Assembly: GCF_039614715.1 (NCBI RefSeq)
Contig: NZ_CP154857.1
Coordinates: 3,658,001 to 3,722,000 of the forward strand
Origin: Microbacterium sp. AZCO
GTDB lineage: Bacteria; Actinomycetota; Actinomycetes; Actinomycetales; Microbacteriaceae
Length of the DNA: 64,000 nt
Direction: 5' to 3'
Positions within the stretch are counted from its first letter, which is position 1. Each line of letters starts with the position of its first letter. Position numbers and translations under genes: made by a program. Shown piece by piece: positions 51,147-58,124 of the stretch. A model generated the notes under the pieces. It was not told the origin of the DNA and did no database searches. It worked only from the letters and a program-made list of their open reading frames with translations.

Positions 51147-51917
51147 ATGGGATCCGACTCCCGCGACGCCGCGGGCATCCGCTCGGCCGACCGTGTCCTC
51201 CGCATCCTCGACGAGGTCGGGGGCAGCGCTGAAGGACTGACGGCGGCCGAGCTCGCCTCCAGACTCGGGCTCTCGCCCGCCACGACGTACCGGCTGCTCG
51301 CGACCCTGCAGGCGCACGACTACCTCGTGCGCAGCGCCACCTCGCGGTACGCGCTGGGACGAGCCGTCGACGGACTCGGCCGCGCCGTGCGCTCGCAGCT
51401 CGTGGCGACCGCCGAGGTGCGCGGCATCCTGGACGACATGCGCGACGCAGCGCGGGCACCCGCCTACCTCACGGTCTTCCGCGGCGACGACATCGCCGTG
51501 GCGCACGTCGCCGAGTCGGCCGCGCATCCGAGGATCGGGCAGCTGCACGTCGGCTTCGCCGACGCCGCCCACGTGACGGCGTTCGGCAAGCTCATGCTCG
51601 CCGCGCGTGACGACGACGAGGTGCGCCGGTACCTCGAACGGCGCGGCGCCCCCGCGATCTCACCGCGATCCGTGACGGGTGAGCGCGCCCTCCTTCAGCA
51701 GCTCGACGAGGTTCGCGCGCTGCAGATCGCCGTCGAGGTCGAGGAGTACATGCCGAAGCTCGCGTGCATCGCGGCCCCGGTCAAATCCCGGAGCGGTCGC
51801 ACGGTCGGCGCCGTGTCGCTGTCGACCACGGCGGACGACTTCGCCTCACGCGCACACGAGCTCGAGAAGATCGTGCGGCGCGGAGCGTGGCACGTCTCGA
51901 GCAGCCTTCACGCCTGA
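51147..51917 (+). CDS. IclR family transcriptional regulator
   Basis: A 256-aa regulator. The winged helix is at residues about 14-70 (RSADRVLRILDEVGG; LTAAELASRLGLSPATTYRL) and the C-terminal effector domain at about 80-250 (HVTAFGKLMLAA; ACIAAPVKSRSGRTVGAVSL with the Cys and Ser/Thr region typical of small-molecule pockets). IclR proteins often govern aromatic, acid or ureide catabolism. Two actinobacterial members control allantoin genes, but the ureide operon here is 47 kb away, so no link is claimed. Leaderless start. A hairpin overlaps the stop. Confidence 0.9.
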   Translation: MGSDSRDAAGIRSADRVLRILDEVGGSAEGLTAAELASRLGLSPATTYRLLATLQAHDYLVRSATSRYALGRAVDGLGRAVRSQLVATAEVRGILDDMRDAARAPAYLTVFRGDDIAVAHVAESAAHPRIGQLHVGFADAAHVTAFGKLMLAARDDDEVRRYLERRGAPAISPRSVTGERALLQQLDEVRALQIAVEVEEYMPKLACIAAPVKSRSGRTVGAVSLSTTADDFASRAHELEKIVRRGAWHVSSSLHA

Positions 51918-51931
51918 CGGTGGGTCAGGCG
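51911..51931. terminator. Hairpin at the stop of the IclR gene
   Basis: CGCCTGAC and GTCAGGCG form an 8-base stem with a 5-base loop; the IclR stop TGA lies in the left arm. It serves the convergent DUF3073 gene as well. Confidence 0.55.
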
Positions 51932-51947
51932 GGCGTGTCGTGGAGCG

Positions 51948-52124
51948 TCAGGCCTTCTCGTCCTCGTACTCGTCGGAGTACTTGTCGGCCCACTTGTCGA
52001 CGTACTCGTCTTCACTGTGGTGGCCGAGTTCGCGCTCGAGCGCCGAGTAGTTGACGCTCGGGCTGTAGGACTTGAGTTCGCGCGCGATCTTGGTGTGCTT
52101 CGCCTTCTGACGGCCACGGCCCAT
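51948..52124 (-). CDS. DUF3073 small protein
   Basis: A 58-aa protein starting MGRGRQKAKHTKIARELKSY, the conserved start of DUF3073, found only in actinobacteria, where it is near universal. The basic first half and acidic second half (Glu/Asp 35-58, DEYVDKWADKYSDEYEDEKA) suggest a nucleic-acid- or ribosome-associated role, but the function is unknown. The frame continues upstream, but ATG 52124 matches the family start and has GAGGGGGTC upstream. Confidence 0.9.
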   Translation of the reverse strand: MGRGRQKAKHTKIARELKSYSPSVNYSALERELGHHSEDEYVDKWADKYSDEYEDEKA

Positions 52125-52288
52125 GCGGGACCCCCTCATTTCTGAGATCCGGGCGCTGCGCGGGCGTTCCGCTGCGTGGCCCGGGCAATCGCGATCCGGC
52201 TGCGAGGCCGGTAAGAGTAGCATTCAGAATAACACGGAGCATCGGGGCACCGGCGGCTCCACACCCATGCAGAAGGGGCGATGGACCA

Positions 52289-52828
52289 ATGGCGGATGAG
52301 GCATCCGGAGTCCAGAACAGTGGGGATGCCGCTCCCGCGGTCCGCGGAGCCGTCATCGTCGGGCTCGTTCCGGGTGAACCGCCCCGCGTCGTGAAAGAGG
52401 CGGCGCGGTACGCCCAGCTGCTGGGTGCGCATCTCCTCGTCGTGAACGTCGACGTGACGCGCTTCGTGACCTACGAAGACCCCGACGGCTACGTGCACTC
52501 CGCGCCCATCGACATCAACGTCGCCGGCGGTGAGGCCGATCTCGTGACCGTGACGAACGAGGTGTCGGCGCTGCTCGACGCATCGGGGCTGGTGTGGAGC
52601 GTCACGCAGCTCGTGGGCGACCCGGCCCTCGCGATCAAGCACCTCGCGGATGACGTCGAGGCGCGGCTCATCGTCGTCGGCACGCGCAGGCGGGGGATCG
52701 GCGAGTCGATCCGCGAGTTCTTCACGGGATCGGTCGCGGCGCGGCTCGCGCACCGCCAGCATCGGCCGGTGCTGGTCGTGCCCCTCGGGGAGCCGGTGCC
52801 CGACGACCAGGAGATCTGGCCCGCATAG
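52289..52828 (+). CDS. Universal stress protein (UspA family)
   Basis: A 179-aa single-domain UspA-fold protein. The ATP-binding end is present: VVGTRRRGIGESIREFFTGS, fitting G-x2-G-x9-G-S/T, followed by ARLAHRQHRPVLVVP. The first 18 residues are a disordered extension. Typical roles are survival under starvation or redox stress; none specific can be named. ATG 52289 is preceded by GAAGGGGCG at 8 bases. An overlapping ATG at 52281 is in another frame. A strong terminator follows. Confidence 0.9.
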   Translation: MADEASGVQNSGDAAPAVRGAVIVGLVPGEPPRVVKEAARYAQLLGAHLLVVNVDVTRFVTYEDPDGYVHSAPIDINVAGGEADLVTVTNEVSALLDASGLVWSVTQLVGDPALAIKHLADDVEARLIVVGTRRRGIGESIREFFTGSVAARLAHRQHRPVLVVPLGEPVPDDQEIWPA

Positions 52829-52833
52829 CCGAC

Positions 52834-52865
52834 GGCGACCCCAGCCCGTGAGGGCCGGGGTCGCC
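52834..52865. terminator. Bidirectional hairpin terminator between Usp and PadR genes
   Basis: GGCGACCCCAGCCC pairs with GGGCCGGGGTCGCC (13 of 14 pairs) around a GTGA tetraloop. It ends both converging transcripts. Confidence 0.85.
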
Positions 52866-52889
52866 GGGTCGACCGCGTGAGCCGCTCGG

Positions 52890-53507
52890 TCAGCCGCGCA
52901 GGGTCCGCGTGACGGTGCGCGCGGCCGAGTCGAGCGCCGACTCGAGGTCGTCGACGACCGACGTCGCGAGGAGACCCCCGCGGGCGATGTGCGAGCGCAG
53001 GTCGCCGCGGATGCGGCCGCGGAACTCCGCGACGAGCGCCTCGGCGCGATGCAGCTGCTCACGGCTCTCGGCTCGCGGGTCGTCGGCGGGGGACGGGGCA
53101 TCCCTCGTCGTCGTGCCGCTCCGCTCGTCCTGGGCGGCCGCCGCGAGGTCGGCACGCAGACTCTTCATCGCCTCGCGCACGCTGCCGCGCACCTCGTCGG
53201 CGATGAGCCGCACGGAGTCGGCGAGGCCGGCTTCGATGCCCTCGAGCTCACCCGCGCGCGACTCGACCTCGGCGTGCCCGGCCGGTGTGATGGCGTAGAC
53301 CGTCTTGCGTCCGTCGACGGTCTTGGTGACCAGGCCCTCCTCCTCGAGCTTCGCCAGGCGCGGGTAGATCGTGCCGGCACTCGGGGTGTAGGTGCCGCCG
53401 GTGCGATCGGAGAGGGCCTGCATGATGTCGTAGCCGTGCCGCGGACCCTCGTCGAGGAGGTTCAGCAGGTACAGGCGCAGGTCGCCGTGGGAGAAGACGG
53501 GGGGCAT
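52890..53507 (-). CDS. PadR family transcriptional regulator
   Basis: A 205-aa repressor with the PadR winged helix at residues about 8-85 (LYLLNLLDEGPRHGYDIM; AGTIYPRLAKLEEEGLV) and a long charged helical C-terminus. Upstream GTG 53513 and GTG 53510 are possible starts, but the AGGGAG ribosome site is spaced 7 bases from ATG 53507 and would abut the GTGs, so the ATG is chosen. The DUF4097 stop overlaps it. Two palindromes at 54428 and 54456 on the operon promoter are the expected binding sites, giving autoregulation. Confidence 0.9.
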   Translation of the reverse strand: MPPVFSHGDLRLYLLNLLDEGPRHGYDIMQALSDRTGGTYTPSAGTIYPRLAKLEEEGLVTKTVDGRKTVYAITPAGHAEVESRAGELEGIEAGLADSVRLIADEVRGSVREAMKSLRADLAAAAQDERSGTTTRDAPSPADDPRAESREQLHRAEALVAEFRGRIRGDLRSHIARGGLLATSVVDDLESALDSAARTVTRTLRG

Positions 53508-54400
53508 CACCACGCTCCCTCTGTCGGCGCGTCGCTGGAGGTCGCCTGGCTGGAAGAGGCGTCGGACGGCTGGTCGGGGCTCGTGACGGCCGCGCGGCGG
53601 AGCACCGTGATGTCGCCCGACACCGAGTTGACGCGCACATCCGCGAAGCTGCCGCTGAGCTCGCCGATCGAGCCGACGTAGTTCGTCGTGAGTCCGCCGC
53701 GGCCCGAGCGCACGGTGCCGTCCACCTGAACGCGACCGCTGACGCTGCGCATGGCGTAGTTGGCGGGGAGCCCCTCGTCGAGCCGCACGGTGGCCGAGCC
53801 GCTGACGGTGTTGAGGCTCACGGCGTGCGTGTCACCGCGCGAGTCGACGAGCATCGCGCCGCCGACCGTGTCGATCGTGGCCTTGCGCAGCTCGCCGGTC
53901 GCGGCGACGTCGCCGGAGACGCTGTTGGCGCTCAGCGCGCCGGTGAGCTCGCGGATCTGCACGTCGCCCGAGACGGCGTTGACCGACACGTCGCCCTCGA
54001 GGCCGTCGGCCATGATGTCGCCCGAGACGGTGTTGAGCTTGGCGTCGCTGCGGATGCCCGAGATGAGCGCGCTCGCCGACACGACGCCGAGGGTCAGCGC
54101 GATATCGCGGGGCACGGCGACGCTGATCTCGGCCTTGGGGCCGCCCGCGCCGAAGTTGCGGAACACCTCGAGGAAGTTGTCCCAGCGCAGCTGCGGGTGG
54201 TCGATCTCGACGACGTCTCCCGTCGCCTCGATCCTGAGGTCCTTCACGGTGACGGCGTGCACTTCGATCCGGATGCCGGGCTCGTCGTGCGCGACGACGT
54301 CGATCTGGCCGCCGATCAGGCCGACCTTCAGCTTGCGCACGTCTTCGATGTCGATGACGCGCGTCTCTCCCGGGTGGACGATCCACTTCTCGAGGGTCAT
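53507..54400 (-). CDS. DUF4097 family beta-repeat protein
   Basis: A 297-aa protein with repeated short beta-strand units marked by (N/R)-(T/A/S)-V-S-G-(D/S/R): NTVSGDI, NAVSGDV, NSVSGDV, NTVSGSA, RSVSGRV and NSVSGDI, roughly every 20 residues between about 130 and 270. Such DUF4097 proteins form right-handed beta-helix-like surfaces, often at the envelope, and are commonly paired with PadR regulators. No signal peptide or membrane segment is visible, so the location is uncertain. The Ser/Asp-rich C-terminal 25 residues look disordered. ATG 54400 has GGAGAAC upstream. Confidence 0.83.
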   Translation of the reverse strand: MTLEKWIVHPGETRVIDIEDVRKLKVGLIGGQIDVVAHDEPGIRIEVHAVTVKDLRIEATGDVVEIDHPQLRWDNFLEVFRNFGAGGPKAEISVAVPRDIALTLGVVSASALISGIRSDAKLNTVSGDIMADGLEGDVSVNAVSGDVQIRELTGALSANSVSGDVAATGELRKATIDTVGGAMLVDSRGDTHAVSLNTVSGSATVRLDEGLPANYAMRSVSGRVQVDGTVRSGRGGLTTNYVGSIGELSGSFADVRVNSVSGDITVLRRAAVTSPDQPSDASSSQATSSDAPTEGAW

Positions 54401-54427
54401 GGGGTTCTCCTTGCTGCGAGGTCTAGT

Positions 54428-54441
54428 CGCGATATATCGCG
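54428..54441. promoter_or_regulatory. PadR operator, distal copy
   Basis: CGCGATATATCGCG, a perfect 14-base palindrome, in the leader of the DUF4097-PadR operon. Its centre is 28 bases from the second copy. Confidence 0.75.
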
Positions 54442-54450
54442 TGTTCCGAC

Positions 54451-54479
54451 GATAACACGATATATCGCGTCCATGTCAA
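54451..54479 (-). promoter_or_regulatory. Promoter of the DUF4097-PadR operon
   Basis: On the minus strand a perfect -35 TTGACA (54479-54474) is followed after 17 bases by GTTATC (54456-54451). The proximal operator copy fills the spacer. Confidence 0.6.
54456..54469. promoter_or_regulatory. PadR operator, proximal copy between -35 and -10
   Basis: CACGATATATCGCG, one mismatch from the perfect palindrome at 54428. Binding here would exclude RNA polymerase. Confidence 0.75.
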
Positions 54480-54488
54480 GAATTCCGC

Positions 54489-54519
54489 TTGACCTTGACG
54501 CTGCGTCAACCTTTAGCGT
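54489..54519 (+). promoter_or_regulatory. MerR/TipA-type promoter with 19-base spacer and inverted repeat
   Basis: -35 TTGACC (54489-54494) and -10 TAGCGT (54514-54519) are separated by 19 bases, the stretched spacing that MerR activators correct by twisting DNA. Between them TTGACGC-T-GCGTCAA (54495-54509) is a perfect inverted repeat. This marks the MerR gene as autoregulated. Confidence 0.8.
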
Positions 54520-54542
54520 GGAGGACGAGAGAGGAGGACGCC

Positions 54543-55301
54543 GTGGAATGGTCGATCCAGCAGATCGCGAAGCTCGCCGGCACGACGAGCCGCACGCTGC
54601 GCCACTACGACGACATCGGGCTGCTCACGCCGTCCGGCGTCGGCGCCAACGGGTATCGCCGGTACGACCAGTCGGCGCTCGTGCGACTGCAGCGCATCCT
54701 GCTGCTGCGCGAGCTCGGGCTCGGACTGCCGCAGATCGCCGAGGTGCTCGCGCGGCCGACCTCCGAGGAGAGCGCGCTGGAGGGCCACCTCGCGTGGCTG
54801 CGCCAGGAGCAGGGCCGGCTCGACCGCCAGGTCGCGTCGGTCGAGTCCACCATCAGAGCACTGAGAGGAGGTGAACGACTCATGGCAGAGAACATGTTCG
54901 ACGGCTTCGACCACACGCAGTACAAGGACGAGGTCGAGGATCGCTGGGGCAAGGACGCGTATGCGCGCTCCGACGCCTGGTGGCGCGGAATGAGCGCCGA
55001 CGAGAAGTCGGCGTGGCAGGAGCGGACGGCGGCGCTCGGACGCGACTGGACGGCCGCGGCCGGCTCCGGCGTCACGCCGGACAGCGCCGAGGCGCAGGAG
55101 CTCGCGGCCCGTCACGTCGCGTGGCTCACCGGCATCCCGGGAACCCCCGCGGAGTCGCCTGGCGGAGACATCAAGGCGTATGTGACCGGGCTCGGCGAGA
55201 TGTACGTCGCCGACCCGCGGTTCGCGAAGAACTACGGCGGCCAGTCCGGCGCCGAGTTCGTGCGCGATGCGCTGCGCGTCTACGCCGACGCCAATCTGTG
55301 A
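54543..55301 (+). CDS. MerR family regulator with TipAS antibiotic-recognition domain
   Basis: A 252-aa TipAL-type protein. Residues 1-70 are the MerR winged helix (WSIQQIAKLAGTTSRTLRHYD, LGLGLPQIAEVL), about 75-108 the dimer helix, and about 115-250 the TipAS all-helical drug-binding domain (DGFDHTQYKDEVEDRWGKDA; AYARSDAWWRGMSADEK; VADPRFAKNYGGQSGAEFV). In TipAL this domain captures thiopeptides and related antibiotics and activates the gene's own promoter; multidrug sensing is the inferred role. GTG 54543 has GAGAGGAGG 6 bases upstream. An internal ATG near residue 114 could yield the free TipAS domain, as known for tipA. Confidence 0.9.
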   Translation: MEWSIQQIAKLAGTTSRTLRHYDDIGLLTPSGVGANGYRRYDQSALVRLQRILLLRELGLGLPQIAEVLARPTSEESALEGHLAWLRQEQGRLDRQVASVESTIRALRGGERLMAENMFDGFDHTQYKDEVEDRWGKDAYARSDAWWRGMSADEKSAWQERTAALGRDWTAAAGSGVTPDSAEAQELAARHVAWLTGIPGTPAESPGGDIKAYVTGLGEMYVADPRFAKNYGGQSGAEFVRDALRVYADANL

Positions 55302-55308
55302 TCCATGC

Positions 55309-55352
55309 GACGCCGCCCGGCCAGAGCCCCCCGGGTCCGGCCGGGCGGCGTC
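55309..55352 (+). terminator. Strong hairpin terminator after the TipA-type gene
   Basis: GACGCCGCCCGGCC and GGCCGGGCGGCGTC form a perfect 14-base stem with a 16-base loop, 7 bases after the stop. Confidence 0.85.
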
Positions 55353-55363
55353 AGCATGAATGC

Positions 55364-55392
55364 GGCCCTCGCGCGCCCGAAGCGCGAGGGCC
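55364..55392 (-). terminator. Hairpin terminator of the 55-aa membrane peptide gene
   Basis: GGCCCTCGCGC and GCGCGAGGGCC form a perfect 11-base stem with a 7-base loop, 16 bases beyond the stop at 55409. Confidence 0.75.
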
Positions 55393-55408
55393 ACCTGGGG
55401 GGATTTGC

Positions 55409-55576
55409 TCAGACGCGGTTTCGGTTGCCGCTGATGAGTCGGAACAGGAAGACGATCAGCGCGATGATGCCGACGATGATCGCCACCCACAGCAGCCAGC
55501 TGAGTGCGGAGTTCAGTCCGCCGACGATCGCCAAGATGATCGCAACCACGATGATGATGATCAGGGCGAGGTTCAT
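55409..55576 (-). CDS. Small hydrophobic membrane peptide (55 aa)
   Basis: A 55-aa product almost entirely hydrophobic: MNLALIIIIVVAIILAIVGG, then a polar turn and a second helix (WLLWVAIIVGIIALIVFLF), ending in basic residues. It fits a two-helix hairpin in the membrane with a basic cytoplasmic tail. Such peptides are common in Microbacteriaceae; the function is unknown. ATG 55576 has a GGAGCCCC ribosome site, and the gene has its own terminator, which supports it as real despite its size. Confidence 0.75.
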   Translation of the reverse strand: MNLALIIIIVVAIILAIVGGLNSALSWLLWVAIIVGIIALIVFLFRLISGNRNRV

Positions 55577-55674
55577 GTCGGGGCTCCTTCTGTAAGGGAC
55601 GCCGCTTTCGGGAAGCGGATGCCCGGGTAGGCATGTGACCACCGTGGCACCGGTCCCGGCGGGCAGGGAGGGGC

Positions 55675-55780
55675 TTGACGGCCTTCGATTCGCGGTGCTA
55701 ATCCGCGCGGGCAGGGTGGACGGAGCGCCGGTAATGCCGGCGTGGTCCCGTGTCAATCCCCCCGTTCCGACCCTGGTCGG
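55675..55780 (+). promoter_or_regulatory. Promoter and structured leader of the SAP/Rho-like gene
   Basis: TTGACG (55675-55680) and TAATCC (55699-55704), 18 bases apart, would start transcription near 55711. The roughly 110-base leader can fold two hairpins, CGCCGG/CCGGCG (55726-55742) and CCGACC/GGTCGG (55767-55780), before the GAGGAGGA ribosome site. Rest of the 55577-55823 gap: nothing else recognised. Confidence 0.45.
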
Positions 55781-55823
55781 GGCCTACCGTCGATCCACGG
55801 CGGAAGCACCGCGAGGAGGACCC

Positions 55824-56093
55824 ATGCCTGCAGGACGCGGCTCGAACAGCCTCAAGGATCCGGAGCTCTACGAGGAGCTCCGCAAGGACGGCGCGTCGAA
55901 GGAGAAGGCCGCGCGCATCTCCAACGCCGCCGCACGCGACGGCCGCGGTGCCGTCGGCAGGCGCGGCGGCGAGTCCGGCGACTACGACGACTGGACCGTC
56001 GAGCGGCTGCGCACGCGCGCGAACGAGCTCGGCCTGACCGGCTACTCCCGCAAGCGCAAGGCGGAGCTCATCGACATGCTCCGCAATCACTGA
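55824..56093 (+). CDS. Small DUF7218/Rho-N (SAP-like) protein
   Basis: An 89-aa protein in two parts: residues about 5-40 (SLKDPELYEELRKDGASKEK, AARISNAAA) match the small DUF7218-type plasmid/stress protein start, and about 52-88 (WTVERLRTRANELGLTGYSR, KRKAELIDMLR) match the SAP/Rho-termination-factor N-terminal fold that binds nucleic acid. ATG 55824 has an excellent GAGGAGGA site; the open frame further upstream is not coding. It lies 13 bases before the topoisomerase IB gene, so the two are probably cotranscribed and may act together on DNA. Confidence 0.83.
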   Translation: MPAGRGSNSLKDPELYEELRKDGASKEKAARISNAAARDGRGAVGRRGGESGDYDDWTVERLRTRANELGLTGYSRKRKAELIDMLRNH

Positions 56094-56106
56094 GCGGTCG
56101 ACGTCC

Positions 56107-57069
56107 GTGGCACGACTCGCGCGGGTGAGCCCGACGGAGGATCCCGGGCTGCGCCGCGTGCGCTCCGGCTCCGGATTCCGATACGTCACCCCCGATGGGG
56201 CGGCCGCAGGCGACGAGGACCGTGAGCGGATCCACCGCCTCGTGATCCCGCCCGCATGGGAGGACGTGTGGATCTCGGTCGACCCGCTCGGCCACATCCA
56301 GGCCGTCGGCACCGACGACGCCGGCAGACGGCAGTACCTCTACCACCCGCAGTGGCGGGAGCGCCGCGACCGCGGCAAGTACGCCCGCGCGCTCGATCTC
56401 GCCGAGGCGCTGCCCTCCGCGCGGCGCCGCGTCACGAGCTCCCTGCGGGCGGAGGGCCTGCAGCGCGACCGCGTACTCGCGACGTCGTTCCGGCTGCTCG
56501 ACGAGGGCGCGCCGCGCATCGGCTCGGCCCGCTACCTGGAGCGGCACGGCAGCCGGGGGCTCACGACACTGCAGAGACGGGATGCCGCGGTCGAGGCATC
56601 CACCGTCACCCTCTCCTTTCCCGCGAAGAGCGGGCAGCGCGCGCACATCCGGCTCGACGACGCCGACCTCGCCGCCGTCGTCGAGGAGCTGGTCGTCGGC
56701 AAGCCGCGCGCCCATCTGCTCGCCTATCGGCACGGGCGCAAGCGCGTTGCTCTGCAGCCCTCCGAGGTGAACGCCTACGTGCGCATGCTGACCGGCGGCA
56801 AGTTCACGGCCAAGGACTTCCGGACGCTCCGCGGCACGATCATGGCGGCCGAGGCCCTCGCCCGCATCGGCACGGTCGACACCGAGCGCGACCGCAAGCG
56901 CGCGGAGAACCTCGCCGTGCGGGCCACGTCCGAAGCCCTCGGCAACACCCCCGCCGTCGCGCGCTCGAGCTACATCGACCCGCGAGTCTTCAAGGCGTAC
57001 GAGAAGGGGCGGCTCCTCGACCTCACCGTGTCGGGGGAGTCCGCCATCCGGCGGCTCATCCTGCGCTGA
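56107..57069 (+). CDS. Type IB DNA topoisomerase (poxvirus-like)
   Basis: Relaxes supercoils by nicking one DNA strand through a 3'-phosphotyrosine. The 320-aa enzyme has the bacterial/viral TopIB layout: N-terminal beta domain (SGFRYVTPDG; VIPPAWEDVWISVDPLGHIQ) and catalytic domain with RIGSARYLERHGSRGLTTLQ, Lys174 in FPAKSGQ, the arginines in KDFRTLRGT and the nucleophile Tyr289 in RSSYIDPRVF. All key residues are present. GTG 56107 follows the SAP-like gene by 13 bases without a clear ribosome site. Bacterial TopIB is accessory to the usual topoisomerases; its role is not established. Confidence 0.93.
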   Translation: MARLARVSPTEDPGLRRVRSGSGFRYVTPDGAAAGDEDRERIHRLVIPPAWEDVWISVDPLGHIQAVGTDDAGRRQYLYHPQWRERRDRGKYARALDLAEALPSARRRVTSSLRAEGLQRDRVLATSFRLLDEGAPRIGSARYLERHGSRGLTTLQRRDAAVEASTVTLSFPAKSGQRAHIRLDDADLAAVVEELVVGKPRAHLLAYRHGRKRVALQPSEVNAYVRMLTGGKFTAKDFRTLRGTIMAAEALARIGTVDTERDRKRAENLAVRATSEALGNTPAVARSSYIDPRVFKAYEKGRLLDLTVSGESAIRRLILR

Positions 57070-57143
57070 TCCCTCCGCGATCGATCCCGGACGCCGCCAC
57101 CGCCGTCCCGGCGCGGGAGCCGGGGGCTCGCGGGCAGCGTCCC

Positions 57144-57149
57144 TAAAGT
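57144..57149 (+). promoter_or_regulatory. -10 hexamer of a leaderless promoter for the crcB pair
   Basis: TAAAGT, 6 bases before ATG 57156. There is no room for a fluoride riboswitch, which commonly precedes crcB. Confidence 0.55.
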
Positions 57150-57155
57150 GGCGTC

Positions 57156-57587
57156 ATGGCGCGGCGCGCGGCGTTCTCACCCACGGTCTTCGTCGTGGTC
57201 GTCGTCGGCGGGGCGATCGGCGTCGCGCTGCGAGCGCTCCTGATCGTGCCGCTCGCCACGGCTCCCGACCCGCTCGCGGTGCCCCTCGTCACGCTCGGCG
57301 TCAACGTCGTCGGATCGCTCGTGCTGGGGATCGTCGTCGGGTGGCTCGATGACAGGCGGCCGCGTCTGCGGGCGTTCCTCGGCACCGGCATCCTGGGCGG
57401 ATTCACGACCTACAGCGCCTTCGCCGTGCAGGTCGTGCAGCTCACGGGACAGGCGCCCGTCGTCGGCCTCCTCCTCGCCGTCGTCTCGATCTTCGCCGGG
57501 GCACTCGCCGCGGCGGTCGGCCTGCGCATCGGGCGCACGATCATGGACGTGCCGGGCGAGATCGAGCCTCCGGAGGCGGCCGAATGA
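57156..57587 (+). CDS. crcB: Fluoride-exporting channel CrcB/Fluc, first subunit
   Basis: Exports fluoride through a dual-topology membrane channel. The 143-aa, four-helix protein has the Fluc motifs GGAIGVALRALL in helix 1, TLGVNVVGSLVLGIVVGWL in helix 2 and the pore-lining GFTTYSAFAVQ break in helix 3. In actinobacteria two homologous CrcB chains form a heterodimer, which fits the coupled gene downstream (ATGA overlap). Leaderless start with TAAAGT 6 bases upstream. Substrate by family only. Confidence 0.92.
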   Translation: MARRAAFSPTVFVVVVVGGAIGVALRALLIVPLATAPDPLAVPLVTLGVNVVGSLVLGIVVGWLDDRRPRLRAFLGTGILGGFTTYSAFAVQVVQLTGQAPVVGLLLAVVSIFAGALAAAVGLRIGRTIMDVPGEIEPPEAAE

Positions 57588-57976
57588 ACTCGTGGATGCT
57601 GCTCCTCGCGACCGCCGGCATGGGCGGCCTCGGCGCGGGCCTGCGCTACACCGTCGACGTGATCGTCATGCGCGGGCGGCGAGGCGCCTTCCCGCTCGGC
57701 ATCCTCATCGTCAACGCGACGGGCTCGTTCGCGCTCGGGGTCGTCACGGGCATCGCGCCGGCGATCGGCGGCGGGTGGGGCACGATGCTCGGCGTGGGCC
57801 TGCTCGGCGGCTACACGACCTTCAGCACCGTCTCGACCGAGACCGTGCTGCTGGGGCAGTCGCGCCGCCGCGACTGGGCCTGGACGAACCTCGTCGGAAC
57901 CCTGGGCATCTGCGCACTCGGCGCCGCACTCGGCATCGGGATCGGGCGCGTCATCGCGGGCATGATCACGGGCTGA
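57584..57976 (+). CDS. crcB: Fluoride-exporting channel CrcB/Fluc, second subunit
   Basis: The 130-aa partner of the preceding CrcB, with the same four helices and motifs (GGLGAGLRYTVD; ILIVNATGSFALGVVTGIAP; pore break GGYTTFSTVSTETVLL). Its start overlaps the first subunit's stop, consistent with equal production of both halves of a heterodimeric channel with opposite membrane orientation, an arrangement known for paired Fluc genes. N-terminal charges are few, so topology cannot be read reliably. Confidence 0.92.
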   Translation: MNSWMLLLATAGMGGLGAGLRYTVDVIVMRGRRGAFPLGILIVNATGSFALGVVTGIAPAIGGGWGTMLGVGLLGGYTTFSTVSTETVLLGQSRRRDWAWTNLVGTLGICALGAALGIGIGRVIAGMITG

Positions 57977-58015
57977 GGCGCCTCCCGGCGAGGCGGGGAT
58001 CGCTCTCATCGCGTG

Positions 58016-58046
58016 CGATACTGAGGCTCGATACATCCGCGTATCG
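58016..58046. promoter_or_regulatory. CGATAC repeat cluster at the RND pump promoter (probable operator)
   Basis: CGATAC occurs at 58016-58021 and 58029-58034 and inverted (GTATCG) at 58041-58046, the last two forming CGATAC-n6-GTATCG. GATACT (58017-58022) could be the -10. A TetR- or MerR-type regulator is likely but none is encoded next to it. Confidence 0.5.
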
Positions 58047-58124
58047 GCCGCGCCGCCCGGCTCTCCCGAGCGACGCGGAGCCGAGCATCCGGCGAATCAT
58101 CCCCAGCACCCAGCGAAGGCATCC

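Noticed and set aside
55635..55760. tRNA-like TTCGATTC stretch and hairpins in the gap before the SAP/Rho-like gene
   Set aside because: The stretch is not closed by the required G-C pair and five-base T stem, and no acceptor, D or anticodon arm can be placed on either strand.
57070..57155. Possible fluoride riboswitch before the crcB genes
   Set aside because: The -10 hexamer ends 6 bases before the start codon, leaving no transcribed leader, and the conserved riboswitch core was not seen.
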